DNA from: Aggregicoccus sp. 17bor-14
GTDB taxonomy: Bacteria; Myxococcota; Myxococcia; Myxococcales; Myxococcaceae
Direction: 5' to 3'
Length of the DNA stretch: 64,000 nt
NCBI RefSeq assembly: GCF_009659535.1
Contig: NZ_VJZZ01000002.1
Location: 248,001-312,000 of the forward strand
The notes under the pieces are model-generated. The model worked only from the letters and a program-made list of their open reading frames with translations. It did not search any database and was not told where the DNA came from. Position numbers and translations under genes: made by a program. Shown here one piece after another: positions 19,082 to 27,295 of this stretch; the first letter of the stretch is position 1, and every line of letters starts with the position of its first letter.

Positions 19082-19618
19082 CTACAGCTCGCGCGACATG
19101 AGCAGCCGCAGCTTGCCGCTCTTCTTGGACACCACGGTGGCCACGGTGGTGAAGCCCGCGGTGCGGTAGAAGCTCACGGCCGGCGCGTTCGCCGGGTCCA
19201 CGCGCAGCGCCAGCGTCTTGCGGAACATGTCGCGCGCGACCTGGATGGCGTGGTTGAGCAGCAGCACGCCCAGGCCCTTGCGGCGCAGCTCCGGCTTCAC
19301 CACGATGTTGCGCATGTAGGCGGCGCCGGGCACCGGCCCGTCGCGCTCGATGGTCACGTAGCCCACGGCCTGCCCCTGCAGCTTCATCACGTGGATGTAG
19401 GGCCGCAGCTGGGTCAGCGCCTGCAGGCTCTCCTCGGGGCCCTCACCGCGCGACTTCCACGGCTCGCTCGAAGCCCGCAGCGCGGCCACGGTCGGCATGT
19501 CCTCGTCCGAGGGGGGCGCGAACTTGGCGGCGGTGGCCAGGTCGTTGGGCAGGCTGGCCAGGTCCAGCAACGGCACCGTGCTCAGCTCCACGCCGGACTC
19601 CACCCGCTTCATCGTCAT
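19082..19618 (-). CDS. GNAT-family N-acetyltransferase
   Basis: The protein has 178 residues from the ATG at 19618 (MTMKRVESG); a longer frame to 19696 is less likely. The acyl-CoA-binding core is present: AAYMRNIVVKPELRRKGLGVLLLNHAI (Q/RxxGxG/A-type loop RRKGLG), then DPANAPAVSFYRTAGF. The N-terminal 60 residues are variable. The substrate is unknown; the group includes acetylation of proteins, amino acids and antibiotics. It is the first gene of a leftward pair with the TPR-like protein and diverges from the GTPase operon across a 332-base intergenic region. Confidence 0.85.
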   Translation of the reverse strand: MTMKRVESGVELSTVPLLDLASLPNDLATAAKFAPPSDEDMPTVAALRASSEPWKSRGEGPEESLQALTQLRPYIHVMKLQGQAVGYVTIERDGPVPGAAYMRNIVVKPELRRKGLGVLLLNHAIQVARDMFRKTLALRVDPANAPAVSFYRTAGFTTVATVVSKKSGKLRLLMSREL

Positions 19619-19950
19619 TCGGTGTGCTCCTTCAGGCCTTCTCGTCAGACGGTGTACGCCCGCTCGCTCTGCCGTGGATCCTACCGCATCCACCACGGGC
19701 TGGAACCCTCCTCAACCCTGCGCACGGCCCGGTCATTCCGGACCTTGGCAGTCCACCCGAAGCCCACTTCCGCGCACCCGAATGACGGGCCGTGGACGCT
19801 CGCCCCCCACCGGCGGACGAGCGAGCGCCGGGGGAGGCCCGGGCTGCCTGGGCATCGGAGTCCAGGGACTGTATAACCGCGGACGTCGTCCGGTGCCGCG
19901 CCTCCCGCGCGCTCCGGGCGCAGGGCAGCCCGGGGCGGGACAGAACTCTC
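19619..19950. other. 332-base divergent intergenic region between the GNAT and the GTPase operon
   Basis: No convincing gene is seen here. It holds the second copy of the 16-base repeat TGTACGCCCGCTCGCT (19653-19668), a long imperfect inverted repeat (GGCCCGGTCATTC at 19726-19738 and GAATGACGGGCC at 19780-19791), and a good -10 box TATAAC (19872-19877) for the GTPase gene, followed by the near-palindrome GGACGTCGTCC (19881-19891). A weak -35 may be at 19848-19854. A start codon-rich frame continues through this region but has no domain. Confidence 0.5.
19653..19668 (+). repeat. 16-base dispersed repeat, copy 2
   Basis: TGTACGCCCGCTCGCT, identical to the copy at 9421-9436, lies 35 bases upstream of the GNAT start. 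A partial copy, GAGCGGGCGTA in the opposite orientation, is at 12780-12790, just upstream of the small lipoprotein gene. All three are near start codons of leftward genes. Confidence 0.4.
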
Positions 19951-20691
19951 GTGCAACTCAATCACGCGCAGCGCGAGCTCACGGTCAAGGTCGTCTATTA
20001 CGGCCCGGGCCTGAGCGGCAAGACGACGAACCTGCAGCAGATCCACGCGCGCACGCGCAGCGAGGTGCGTGGCCGCCTGCTCACCGTCGAGACGCACGAC
20101 GACCGCACCCTGTTCTTCGACCTGCTGCCCGTCTTCTTCACCACCGAGGCCGGCTTCAAGGTGAAGGTGAAGCTGTTCACCGTGCCCGGCCAGGTCATCC
20201 ACAACGCCACCCGGCGCATCGTGCTGCAGAACGCGGACGCGGTGGCTTTCATCGCGGACAGCCGCCGCAGCGCCGGCAAGGACAACAACGCGTACTGGAA
20301 GAACCTGCAGGAGAACATGCGCGAGAACGGGCTGGACCCCGCGCACGTGCCGGTGGTCATCCAGTTCAACAAGCGCGACCTGCCGGACACCAAGAGCGAC
20401 GCGGAGATCGAGGAGACGCGCAAGAAGGGCCGCGAGGCCGTGGTGGGCGCGGTGGCCATCCGCGGCGAGGGCGTGCTGGAGACCTTCCACGCCGTGCTGC
20501 AGGGCGCCTACCGCCAGCTGGACGCGCGCCACCAGCTGGGGCGCAACCTGAACCTCACCGAGGGCGAGTTCCTCGCGCAGATCTTCCGCCAGATGGACCT
20601 GGCCGGCACGCAGCTCGCGAGCCGCTACCCGCCGCGCCGCCCCACCGGCGCGACGCCGCCGCCCGTGGCCGGCCGCGGAGGCGTGCGTTGA
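19951..20691 (+). CDS. MglA-like Ras-family small GTPase
   Basis: The protein has 246 residues from the GTG at 19951. The P-loop is YYGPGLSGKTTNLQQIH, with the MglA-type switch region DDRTLFFDLLPVFF. G3 is VPGQ, with Thr-Val in place of the canonical Asp as in MglA, and G4 is NKRDLP. Bacterial MglA sets cell polarity and drives gliding and pilus reversal when in the GTP state, with MglB as its GAP. This protein is about 50 residues longer than MglA at the C-terminus (RQLDARHQLGRNLNLTEG and a Pro-rich end). No mglB is adjacent. It may be a paralogue with its own partner. It overlaps the following histidine kinase gene by four bases, so the two are probably functionally linked. Confidence 0.88.
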   Translation: MQLNHAQRELTVKVVYYGPGLSGKTTNLQQIHARTRSEVRGRLLTVETHDDRTLFFDLLPVFFTTEAGFKVKVKLFTVPGQVIHNATRRIVLQNADAVAFIADSRRSAGKDNNAYWKNLQENMRENGLDPAHVPVVIQFNKRDLPDTKSDAEIEETRKKGREAVVGAVAIRGEGVLETFHAVLQGAYRQLDARHQLGRNLNLTEGEFLAQIFRQMDLAGTQLASRYPPRRPTGATPPPVAGRGGVR

Positions 20692-22217
20692 GCGCCCCCT
20701 CGGACAGCGCCGCCGCCGCGCTCGTGCCCGTGCATTCGCCGACGTCCACTTCAACGCCCGTGCCGCGGCGCGAGAGCGTGCTGCAGAAGAAGCTCGGGCT
20801 GCAGGACATGCTGGACCTGCCCACCTTCCAGGAGGTGGTGAAGAGCTTCAGCGACCTGTACGGCGTGGGCATCAAGGTGCTGGACGCGCGCGGCAACAAG
20901 CTCGCGGACGTGAAGGTGGGCAACGGGGACTTCTGCGGCTCGGTGTTCAGCCACGCGGAAGGGCGCCACCGCTGCACCGCCACCGTGGCGCGGGTGAAGG
21001 ACGGGCCGCTCGAGCCGGTGCTCGGCGCGCGCACCCCGCTCACCGAGGTGCCCGGCGCGCTGGGCATGCTCACGCTGCCCTGCTTCACCGGCCTGCGCTA
21101 CCTGGTGATGCCGGTGCGCTGGGAGGGCGACGTGCTGGGGCGCACCATCTTCGGCCCCTTCACCCCGGACGAGCTCAAGGACTTCCCGCCCACGCTGCAG
21201 GACCTCGCGGGGCTGGACCTGGACCTCGCCCGCGTGCACCTGGGCAAGGTGCGCCGCGCGCACGAGCGCACGGTGGCGCAGGTGCTGGTGCACTTCAGCC
21301 AGGTGCTCGGCACGCTCATCGCCGCGGGGCAGAAGACCTACCTCACCAGCCAGCTGCACATCGAGGCCACGCTCGAGACGAACCGCGAGCTCGAGGAGCA
21401 GAACGCGCGGCTCGAGGGGCTCAACACCCGGCTGAAGGAGCTGGACCGGCTCAAGAGCAGCTTCCTCGCCACGGTGAGCCACGAGCTGCGCACGCCGCTC
21501 ACCAGCATCATCGGCTACTCGGAGATGCTCAGCGAGGGGCTCGCCGGCGCGCTCAACCCCGAGCAGGCCGAGTACGTGCGCACCATCGTGGACAAGGGGG
21601 AGACGCTGCTCAAGCTCATCTCCTCCATCCTCGACATCAGCCAGATCGAGGCGGGCAAGGTGCGCCTCGCCTTCGAGCCGGTGGACGTGGGGGAGCTGCT
21701 GCAGAACGCGCTCACCAGCGTGGCGCCGCAGGCCCAGCGCAAGGGCGTGCAGCTCAAGGTGCGCCGGCCGGAGGGCCCCCAGCCGCGCGTGGGCGCGGAC
21801 CGCGACAAGCTGCGCCAGGTGGTGGTGAACCTGCTGGCCAACGCGGTGAAGTTCACGCCCCAGGGCGGCGCCGTGAGCGTGCAGCTGAGCGAGCAGGGGC
21901 CGCAGCCGGAGCTGGGGCGCGAGGGCTACCGCATCCTCGTGGAGGACAGCGGGGTGGGCATCCCCTCGGACCAGTTCGACCGCATCTTCCAGAGCTTCTA
22001 CCAGGTGGACAACAGCAGCACGCGCGAGTTCGGCGGCGCGGGGCTGGGGCTCGCCATCGTGAAGAGCTTCGTGGAGGGACACGGCGGCGTGGTGCGGGTG
22101 GCGAGCGAGCTGGGCCACGGCGCGCGCTTCACCGCGGTGCTCCCGGTGCGCCCGCCCATGCCCTCGCAGGGCCCGGTGCTCATCGCCCCGCCGGTGGTGG
22201 AGCCGGACCGCTTCTAG
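20688..22217 (+). CDS. PocR-domain sensor histidine kinase
   Basis: The TTG at 20688 gives 509 residues, overlaps the GTPase stop by four bases and has GGAGG (20677-20681) six bases upstream, so it is a well-supported start. A PocR-type sensory domain covers about residues 30-200 (LQDMLDLPTFQEVVKSFSDL, Cys-rich NGDFCGS, RHRCTATV, TLPCFTGL). A short coiled coil follows (ETNRELEEQNARLEGLNTRL), then HisKA with [18 protein letters not shown] (His265) and HATPase_c with DSGVGIP and GGAGLGLAIV. There is no membrane span. PocR domains bind small metabolites, and conserved Cys in them can suggest redox or metal sensing. No response regulator is next to it. Confidence 0.9.
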   Translation: MSAPSDSAAAALVPVHSPTSTSTPVPRRESVLQKKLGLQDMLDLPTFQEVVKSFSDLYGVGIKVLDARGNKLADVKVGNGDFCGSVFSHAEGRHRCTATVARVKDGPLEPVLGARTPLTEVPGALGMLTLPCFTGLRYLVMPVRWEGDVLGRTIFGPFTPDELKDFPPTLQDLAGLDLDLARVHLGKVRRAHERTVAQVLVHFSQVLGTLIAAGQKTYLTSQLHIEATLETNRELEEQNARLEGLNTRLKELDRLKSSFLATVSHELRTPLTSIIGYSEMLSEGLAGALNPEQAEYVRTIVDKGETLLKLISSILDISQIEAGKVRLAFEPVDVGELLQNALTSVAPQAQRKGVQLKVRRPEGPQPRVGADRDKLRQVVVNLLANAVKFTPQGGAVSVQLSEQGPQPELGREGYRILVEDSGVGIPSDQFDRIFQSFYQVDNSSTREFGGAGLGLAIVKSFVEGHGGVVRVASELGHGARFTAVLPVRPPMPSQGPVLIAPPVVEPDRF

Positions 22218-22218
22218 C

Positions 22219-23364
22219 GTGCCCGTGAGCTCCGCCGCACGCTCCGCCCCTCCCGACCCCGCACCGGCCATCGCTCCCGACGCCGAGCCGCAGCAGCCCG
22301 GCTTCGCGCGCCGGCTGCGCGTGCCCCTGCTGCTGCTCGCGCTCGTGCTCCTGCACCACCTGGGCAGCTGGCTGTACCTGGGCGCGCGCCGGGGCGTGCC
22401 GCTGCTGGACGCGCTCAACCGCTGGGACTCGGCGCTCTACAGCACCGTGGCCACCCGCGGCGCCGAGGGGCCGCTCTGGGCCTTCCTCCCGCTCTATCCG
22501 GCGGCCGTGCGCGCGGGGCTGTGGCTGCTGCCCGGGGGGCTCGCGCCCCAGGTCGTGGGGCTGCTGCTCTCCACGCTCGCGCTGCTCCTCTTCGTGCTCG
22601 CGGTGACGTGGGCGCAGGGGAGGGTCGCGCCCGGCGACGCGCGCGCCGCGCTCCTGCCGCGCGGGAGCTGGGGCTGGTTCGTGCTGCTGTACTGGCCGGT
22701 GAGCTACACGCTGCACTCGCACCACACCGAGGGGCTCTTCCTCCTGCTCTCCTTCGGGGCGCTGTGGGCGGCCGCGGGTGGGCGCGCGGTGGTGGCGGGG
22801 CTGCTCGCGGCCGCGTGCGTGTGGACGCGCAACCAGGGGGTGCTCGTCGCGGTGACGGCGGCGCTGCTGGGCCTGCCGCAGTGGCGGCGCTTCCTGCTCA
22901 CGGGCGGCCTCGCGTTCGCGGGCTTCCTCGCGCTGCTGGGCTACGAGGCCGCGGGCACCGGGGACCCGCTCGCCTTCCTCCACGCGCAGGGCGGCTGGAC
23001 CCACGCCGCCTCGGTGGGGGACGTGCTGCGCACCTTCTGGTTCGGCAACCCCTGGCAGAACACGAACACGGGCTCGCTGCAGCGCCACGCCTGGTACCTG
23101 CTCGCGCTCGCGCTGGTGCCCGGCCTGTGGCGGCGCAGCGGGCCGCTCGGGCTCTACGCGCTGCTCTCGCTCGCGCTCATCCTGCTGCAGGGCGAGCTGG
23201 TGAATGCCTTCCGCTACACGGTGGTGCTCTTCCCGCTCGCGTTCTACGCGGGGGAGCGGCTCGAGCGGCTGCCCCCCTGGGCGCGCGGGGCGCTCGCGCT
23301 GGGGCTGGTGTGGCTCAACCACGAGCTGACGCGCCGCTACGCGCTGGGGCAGTGGGCCTACTGA
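22219..23364 (+). CDS. PIG-V-like integral-membrane mannosyltransferase
   Basis: The protein has 381 residues from the GTG at 22219, one base after the stop of the kinase gene. After an Ala/Pro-rich start it has about nine membrane segments. The first loop contains LNRWDSALYSTVATRG and AFLPLYPAAVRAG, which match the WD-x-x-x-Y and FFPLYP signature of PIG-V (GPI mannosyltransferase 2) and its bacterial homologues. These enzymes use lipid-linked sugars on the outer leaflet. A bacterial acceptor has not been established as far as I know. The gene may belong to the same operon as the GTPase, kinase and thiL. The spacing favours cotranscription. Confidence 0.78.
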   Translation: MPVSSAARSAPPDPAPAIAPDAEPQQPGFARRLRVPLLLLALVLLHHLGSWLYLGARRGVPLLDALNRWDSALYSTVATRGAEGPLWAFLPLYPAAVRAGLWLLPGGLAPQVVGLLLSTLALLLFVLAVTWAQGRVAPGDARAALLPRGSWGWFVLLYWPVSYTLHSHHTEGLFLLLSFGALWAAAGGRAVVAGLLAAACVWTRNQGVLVAVTAALLGLPQWRRFLLTGGLAFAGFLALLGYEAAGTGDPLAFLHAQGGWTHAASVGDVLRTFWFGNPWQNTNTGSLQRHAWYLLALALVPGLWRRSGPLGLYALLSLALILLQGELVNAFRYTVVLFPLAFYAGERLERLPPWARGALALGLVWLNHELTRRYALGQWAY

Positions 23365-23395
23365 AGGGCGCGCCCCTCTGCTAGAGGTCGGCGCC

Positions 23396-24403
23396 GTGAA
23401 GCGCGCCCCCGCCACTGCCGGAGAGTTCGAGCTCATCGACGCCTTCGTCGCGTGCTTCCCGCGCGCGCGCACGCCGCGGGGCCCGGGGGACGACTGCGCG
23501 CTGCTGCCGCCCTCGCGCCGCGCGCTGTGCGTCACCACGGACGCGGTGGTGGAGGACGTGCACTTCCGGCGCGCCACCTTCCGCCCCGAGGACATCGGGC
23601 ACAAGGCGCTCGCGGTGAACCTCTCGGACCTCGCGGCCATGGGCGCCGAGCCCGCCTGGTTCGTGTGCGCGCTCGCGCTGCCGCCGGACTTCGGCCGGGA
23701 GGCGTGCGTGCGGCTGGGGCGCGGCATGGCCCGGCTCGCGCGCGAGAGCGGCATCGCGCTCGTGGGCGGCAACGTGACGCGCGCGCGCGAGCTCTCCGTC
23801 ACGCTCACCGTGGCGGGCCACGCGCCCGCGCGGCCGCTGCTGCGCTCGGGCGGGCGCGCAGGAGACCTGCTCTACGTGAGCGGGCGGCTGGGGGAGGCGC
23901 GCCACGGCCTGCGCGAGCTCGAGGCCGGGGTGCGCCGGGGCGCGGCGGTGGAGCGCCAGCGGCGGCCCACCCCGCGGCTCGCGCTGGGGCGGCTCGCCGC
24001 GCGCTTCGCCTCTGCCGGAATGGACCTGTCGGACGGGCTCGCCCAGGACCTCGGGCACCTCGCGCGCGCCTCCCGCGTGGCGGCGCGCGTGGTGCCCGCG
24101 TGGCTGCCCGTCTCGCCTGCGCTCGCGCGGGTGCTGGGCCTCGAGCGCGCGCGCGCCGAGGCGCTCGCGGGCGGCGAGGACTACGAGCTGCTGCTCGCCG
24201 TGCCGCCGGCCCGGGCGCGCGCCTTCGAGCGCGCGTGTGGGCGGGGGGGCCACACCGTGACCTGTGTGGGTGCGCTGGCGCGGGGGCCCGCGGGCCGCGT
24301 GATCCTGGAGGGTTCCCGAGGCGCACCGCTGCGTGACGCGCTCGGTCGCCCGGTCGCGCTGCCCGCCGGGCACGACCACCTGGCAGGCAGGCCCGGGCGG
24401 TAG
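23396..24403 (+). CDS. thiL: Thiamine-monophosphate kinase
   Basis: The protein has 335 residues from the GTG at 23396. It contains GPGDDCALL, TDAVVEDVHF with the catalytic acids, AVNLSDLAAMGAEPAWF, GGNVTRA, GMDLSDGLAQDLGHLARAS and GGEDYELLLAVP, which are the ordered motifs of the ThiL/PurM-type ATP-binding fold. ThiL phosphorylates thiamine monophosphate to the active cofactor thiamine diphosphate in the cytoplasm. No other thiamine synthesis gene is near. AGAGG sits 8 bases before the start, overlapping a TAGAGG hexamer that could be a -10 box, so ordinary and near-leaderless initiation are both possible. It may be the last gene of the GTPase operon. Confidence 0.93.
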   Translation: MKRAPATAGEFELIDAFVACFPRARTPRGPGDDCALLPPSRRALCVTTDAVVEDVHFRRATFRPEDIGHKALAVNLSDLAAMGAEPAWFVCALALPPDFGREACVRLGRGMARLARESGIALVGGNVTRARELSVTLTVAGHAPARPLLRSGGRAGDLLYVSGRLGEARHGLRELEAGVRRGAAVERQRRPTPRLALGRLAARFASAGMDLSDGLAQDLGHLARASRVAARVVPAWLPVSPALARVLGLERARAEALAGGEDYELLLAVPPARARAFERACGRGGHTVTCVGALARGPAGRVILEGSRGAPLRDALGRPVALPAGHDHLAGRPGR

Positions 24404-24404
24404 A

Positions 24405-24432
24405 TTGACCGTGCCGGTGGGCGGGGATAAAC
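24405..24432 (+). promoter_or_regulatory. Candidate promoter of the MCP gene
   Basis: TTGACC (24405-24410) directly after the thiL stop is followed 15-16 bases later by GATAAA (24426-24431) or ATAAAC. The -35 box is strong and the -10 is AT-rich in an otherwise GC-rich region. A transcript from here would have about 150 bases before the likely start at 24587. Confidence 0.35.
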
Positions 24433-24586
24433 CGGAGCCCCTCGTCTCTCACCGCTGCATCCGCAGAGGCCCTCCCTCCCCGTGCGCCGCCCCCTTCGCG
24501 ACGATCTCCCCTCCGGCCTGCCGACGCGCCGTGAGCCTGTCCAGCGCCTGCTGCGCGTCGTCGAGGCGCCCGGCCAGGGCCGCGAC

Positions 24587-25831
24587 GTGTCGCTGCACCT
24601 CAAGATCCTCACCGGCTACGTGGTGCTGGGTGCGGCGCTCTCGGCGGCCTTCCTCCTCTCCGAGGACCTGGGCGTGGCCCTGCGGCTCACGCTCGCCGGC
24701 GTCATCACCCTGGTGCTCGCGCTCGCGCTGCCCAGCCTGCTCGCGCGCGTCACCCGCGTGCGCGTGCTCAGCCGCTCCGCCTTCGAGATCTCCCAGGGAG
24801 ACCTCTCCAAGCCGGTGCACACCCCGTCCGCCGGCATCGCGCGCGACGAGATCGACGAGCTCACCGGCGCCATCAGCAAGATGCAGGAGAACCTGCGCGA
24901 GCTGGTGGGCAAGATCCAGGACACCGCCAAGAGCGTGGCGGACACCGCGCGCGACCTGAGCCGCTCCGCCGAGAACGTGAACGGGTCCACCGAGGAGGTG
25001 GGCTCCTCCATGGACAAGATCGCGACCGGCGCCGCCGCCCAGCGCCAGCTGGTGGTGCAGGCCTCCAAGGTCATCACCGAGATGGCCGGCAGCATCCAGC
25101 GCACCGCCACCTCGGCCGAGGACGCGACCCGCGCCTCCGCGGACACCAGCATGTCCGCCGAGGACGGCAGCAAGGCGGCGCGGCTCGCCGGCGAGAAGGT
25201 GAAGAAGGTCTTCAACCGCATCGAGGACGCGAGCCAGCAGGTGTTCGCCTTCGGCGAGAAGACGCAGGAGATCTCCAAGATCGTGGACGCCATCACCCAG
25301 GTGGCCCAGCAGACGAACCTGCTCGCGCTCAACGCGACGATCGAGGCGGCGCGCGCGGGCGAGTACGGCCGCGGCTTCGCGGTGGTCGCGGACGAGGTGC
25401 GCAAGCTCGCCGAGAGCGCCGGTCGCTCCGCGGAGCAGATCTCCAAGCTCGCGCGCGACATCTCCGGCCAGTCCACCTCGGTGGTCAGCGCCATGAAGGA
25501 GGGCATCGCGGAGCTCGAGGAGGGCCGCGAGGACCTCACCGCGATCGTGCGCTCCATGGGCGCCATCACCGACACCGCGCGCAAGGGCGCGGACAAGGTG
25601 CACCTCATCTCCGACAGCGCCCGCGAGCAGCTCAAGGGCAGCGAGGAGATGGTGAAGGCGATCGAGGAGATCAGCCGCGTGGCGCGCGACAACGCCGGCT
25701 CCACCGAGGCCATCCAGGCCGTCATCCAGGAGCAGGTGGGCGCGGTGAGCCAGATGACCGGGCTCGCGAGCGAGCTGACCAACCTCTCCGTGGAGCTGCA
25801 GAGCGTGGTGCGCAGCTTCCGGCTCGGCTAA
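24587..25831 (+). CDS. Methyl-accepting chemotaxis protein without periplasmic domain
   Basis: With the GTG at 24587 (VSLHLKIL) the protein has 414 residues; a GTG at 24482 would add 35 basic residues. Two membrane segments ([20 protein letters not shown] and [19 protein letters not shown]) are separated by only a few residues, so there is no periplasmic sensor. A HAMP domain (about 45-100) and a long helical signalling domain follow, with the conserved hairpin tip [20 protein letters not shown] and [14 protein letters not shown]. Its shortness and structure resemble DifA of Myxococcus xanthus, which signals with type IV pili to control exopolysaccharide. The match is by architecture and context only. 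cheW, cheY, cheA and cheC follow after three intervening genes. Confidence 0.92.
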   Translation: MSLHLKILTGYVVLGAALSAAFLLSEDLGVALRLTLAGVITLVLALALPSLLARVTRVRVLSRSAFEISQGDLSKPVHTPSAGIARDEIDELTGAISKMQENLRELVGKIQDTAKSVADTARDLSRSAENVNGSTEEVGSSMDKIATGAAAQRQLVVQASKVITEMAGSIQRTATSAEDATRASADTSMSAEDGSKAARLAGEKVKKVFNRIEDASQQVFAFGEKTQEISKIVDAITQVAQQTNLLALNATIEAARAGEYGRGFAVVADEVRKLAESAGRSAEQISKLARDISGQSTSVVSAMKEGIAELEEGREDLTAIVRSMGAITDTARKGADKVHLISDSAREQLKGSEEMVKAIEEISRVARDNAGSTEAIQAVIQEQVGAVSQMTGLASELTNLSVELQSVVRSFRLG

Positions 25832-25841
25832 AGCGCCGGCC

Positions 25842-26444
25842 ATGGGCACCTCCTCTCCGAAGCTCCCCGCCGCGCTCGCGGCCGCCGAGGCGCAGCTCGC
25901 GCGCGCGGCACTCACCTACCCGGGCGCCACCGAGGACTTCCCCTGGGGCCACCGCGCCGCCAAGGTGAACGGGAAGATGTTCGCCATCCTCTCCACCGAC
26001 GAGGGGAAGCTGAGCGCCACCTTCAAGCTGCCGGTGAGCCACGAGGCCGCGCTGCTCTTCCCCTTCGCAGAGCCCACCGGCTACGGCATGGGCAAGAGCG
26101 GCTGGGTGACGAGCCGCTTCGCGCCCGGCGACGCGGTACCGGTGGAGCTGCTGGAGAGCTGGCTCGAGGAGAGCTACCAGGCCGTGGCGCCCAAGCGCGT
26201 GAGCGGCGCGGCCCGCAGCGCGCCCGCGGCGAAGGGTGCAGCCGCGAAGAAGGCCCCCGCGAAGAAGGCCGTGCTGCCGCGCGCACCGCTCGCGAGCAGC
26301 GCGGGCAAGCAGACGGTGAAGCGCGCCCTGAGCGCGCTCACGTCCGGGGCGAAGCCGGCGACCGCGAAGAAGGCCGCCAAGCCGCGCAAGGCAGCGGCCG
26401 CGAAGAAGCCCGCAGCCACAAAGAAGCCTGCGGCCACCCGCTGA
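25842..26444 (+). CDS. MmcQ/YjbR-family protein with histone-like Lys/Ala tail
   Basis: The protein has 200 residues from the ATG at 25842, ten bases after the MCP stop. The first 115 residues form a MmcQ/YjbR (double-wing CyaY-like) domain: LARAALTYPGATEDFPWGHRA, KVNGKMFAIL, GKLSATFKLP, GYGMGKSGWVTSRF. The C-terminal 80 residues are AAKKAPAKKA-type Lys/Ala/Pro repeats like eukaryotic H1 tails. YjbR domains are thought to bind DNA, and the tail would bind it non-specifically. The fusion is unusual. It interrupts the chemosensory genes, but its job there, if any, is unknown. Confidence 0.85.
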   Translation: MGTSSPKLPAALAAAEAQLARAALTYPGATEDFPWGHRAAKVNGKMFAILSTDEGKLSATFKLPVSHEAALLFPFAEPTGYGMGKSGWVTSRFAPGDAVPVELLESWLEESYQAVAPKRVSGAARSAPAAKGAAAKKAPAKKAVLPRAPLASSAGKQTVKRALSALTSGAKPATAKKAAKPRKAAAAKKPAATKKPAATR

Positions 26445-26449
26445 ACCGC

Positions 26450-26490
26450 GTCCTCCCTCTCCCTCTGGGAGAGGGTCGGGGTGAGGGATG
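26450..26490 (+). repeat. Dispersed hairpin repeat, copy 1
   Basis: A 9-bp perfect hairpin CCCTCTCCC (26455-26463) / GGGAGAGGG (26467-26475) with loop TCT is followed by TCGGGGTGAGGGATG. Copy 2, inverted, is at 60685-60725. Short repeats of this CCCTCTCCC-GGGAGAGGG-GGGGTGAGGG type occur between genes of many high-GC bacteria, as I recall. This copy lies downstream of the YjbR gene and convergent to the next, so it may also act as a terminator. Confidence 0.6.
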
Positions 26491-26500
26491 TCCTCCCCCT

Positions 26501-26815
26501 CTACTTCCGCTCCTTGTCCGGGTACGCGGACCAGTAGGTCTCCGGGAGCGGGTTGGTGCCGCGGTCGCTGCGGGGCCCGTCACCGTCGGGAATCGCGTTG
26601 AAGGCCTCGCGCGGGTCTCGCTCCTCGGCGCTCGCGCCGCGCGGATTCGGAGTGTCCTCGGCGTCCTGCTCCCAGTTCTCCTCGCCGTCGTCGTCGGCGG
26701 CCGCGCCGCGCGACGAGGGCAGTCCCTCCGTGGGCTCGCCGCGCACGGTGGTGGGGCGGCCGTACATGTCCTCGGCGGGCGAGGGACCTGCGCCGTTCTT
26801 CTTCTGCTCAGCCAT
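26501..26815 (-). CDS. Small acidic hydrophilic protein
   Basis: The protein has 104 residues from the ATG at 26815 (MAEQKKNGAG), with GGAGG 8 bases upstream; a longer frame to 26866 lacks such support. It is rich in Asp, Glu, Gly and Pro (AADDDGEENWEQDAEDTPNP), without hydrophobic core, signal or membrane span. It is therefore probably disordered. I recognise no family. It lies within the chemosensory cluster on the opposite strand and downstream of the small membrane protein gene. Confidence 0.6.
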   Translation of the reverse strand: MAEQKKNGAGPSPAEDMYGRPTTVRGEPTEGLPSSRGAAADDDGEENWEQDAEDTPNPRGASAEERDPREAFNAIPDGDGPRSDRGTNPLPETYWSAYPDKERK

Positions 26816-26914
26816 GGATGCGTCCTCCGTAGCCCCAACGGTCGTGGCGGGAGGCGGGCGCGGCAACCTCCCGCAGAGCGTGCACAGGAGGCGAGCGGCT
26901 CCCTGGCTGGCTGC

Positions 26915-27199
26915 TCAGCGTGAGGCGTTGTGAGGGCCGCGCAGGTTCGGACCTCGCAGGTTCGGACCTCGCAGGTTTGGATCAATAGGGGGCGGCCCGC
27001 CGCGCTTGCGCAGGATGCGCACGGTCCAGAAGAGGACGAGGACCGCGATGGCCGCGACCCAGAACCACCAGATGGGGCCGCCGTGGGTGCCGCGAGGGTT
27101 TCCGCCGCGGTCCTGGGCGAGCGCGAGCAGCGGCGCGAGCCAGGCGGTGACGAAGAGGAGGGGAGCAGGGAGGGGAGAGGTGCGGGGAGAGGGGTGCAT
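26915..27199 (-). CDS. Small membrane protein with PNLRG tandem repeats
   Basis: The protein has 94 residues from the ATG at 27199. A signal-peptide-like start (APLLFVTAWLAPLLALAQD) and a membrane span (GPIWWFWVAAIAVLVLFWTV) are followed by a basic segment (RILRKRGGPPP) and three NLRGP pentapeptides. The repeats come from 15-base units (GCAGGTTCGGACCTC, 26941-26970, plus a degenerate third), so they may change in number. The function is unknown. It is divergent from cheW. Confidence 0.6.
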   Translation of the reverse strand: MHPSPRTSPLPAPLLFVTAWLAPLLALAQDRGGNPRGTHGGPIWWFWVAAIAVLVLFWTVRILRKRGGPPPIDPNLRGPNLRGPNLRGPHNASR

Positions 27200-27295
27200 G
27201 TCCCGCACCGTGGGCACGGGTCCCTCCGCCCACAACCCCGACCCGCGCAGTGGGGCCGGCGGGCGGCCGCGCGCTTCTGCTACAACGTGGCCCCT

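Noticed and set aside
26930-27295. N-terminal extension of cheW to 26930
   Set aside because: The 122 extra codons form no domain and overlap a small membrane protein gene; CheW homologues start at the VRHVIFRV segment.
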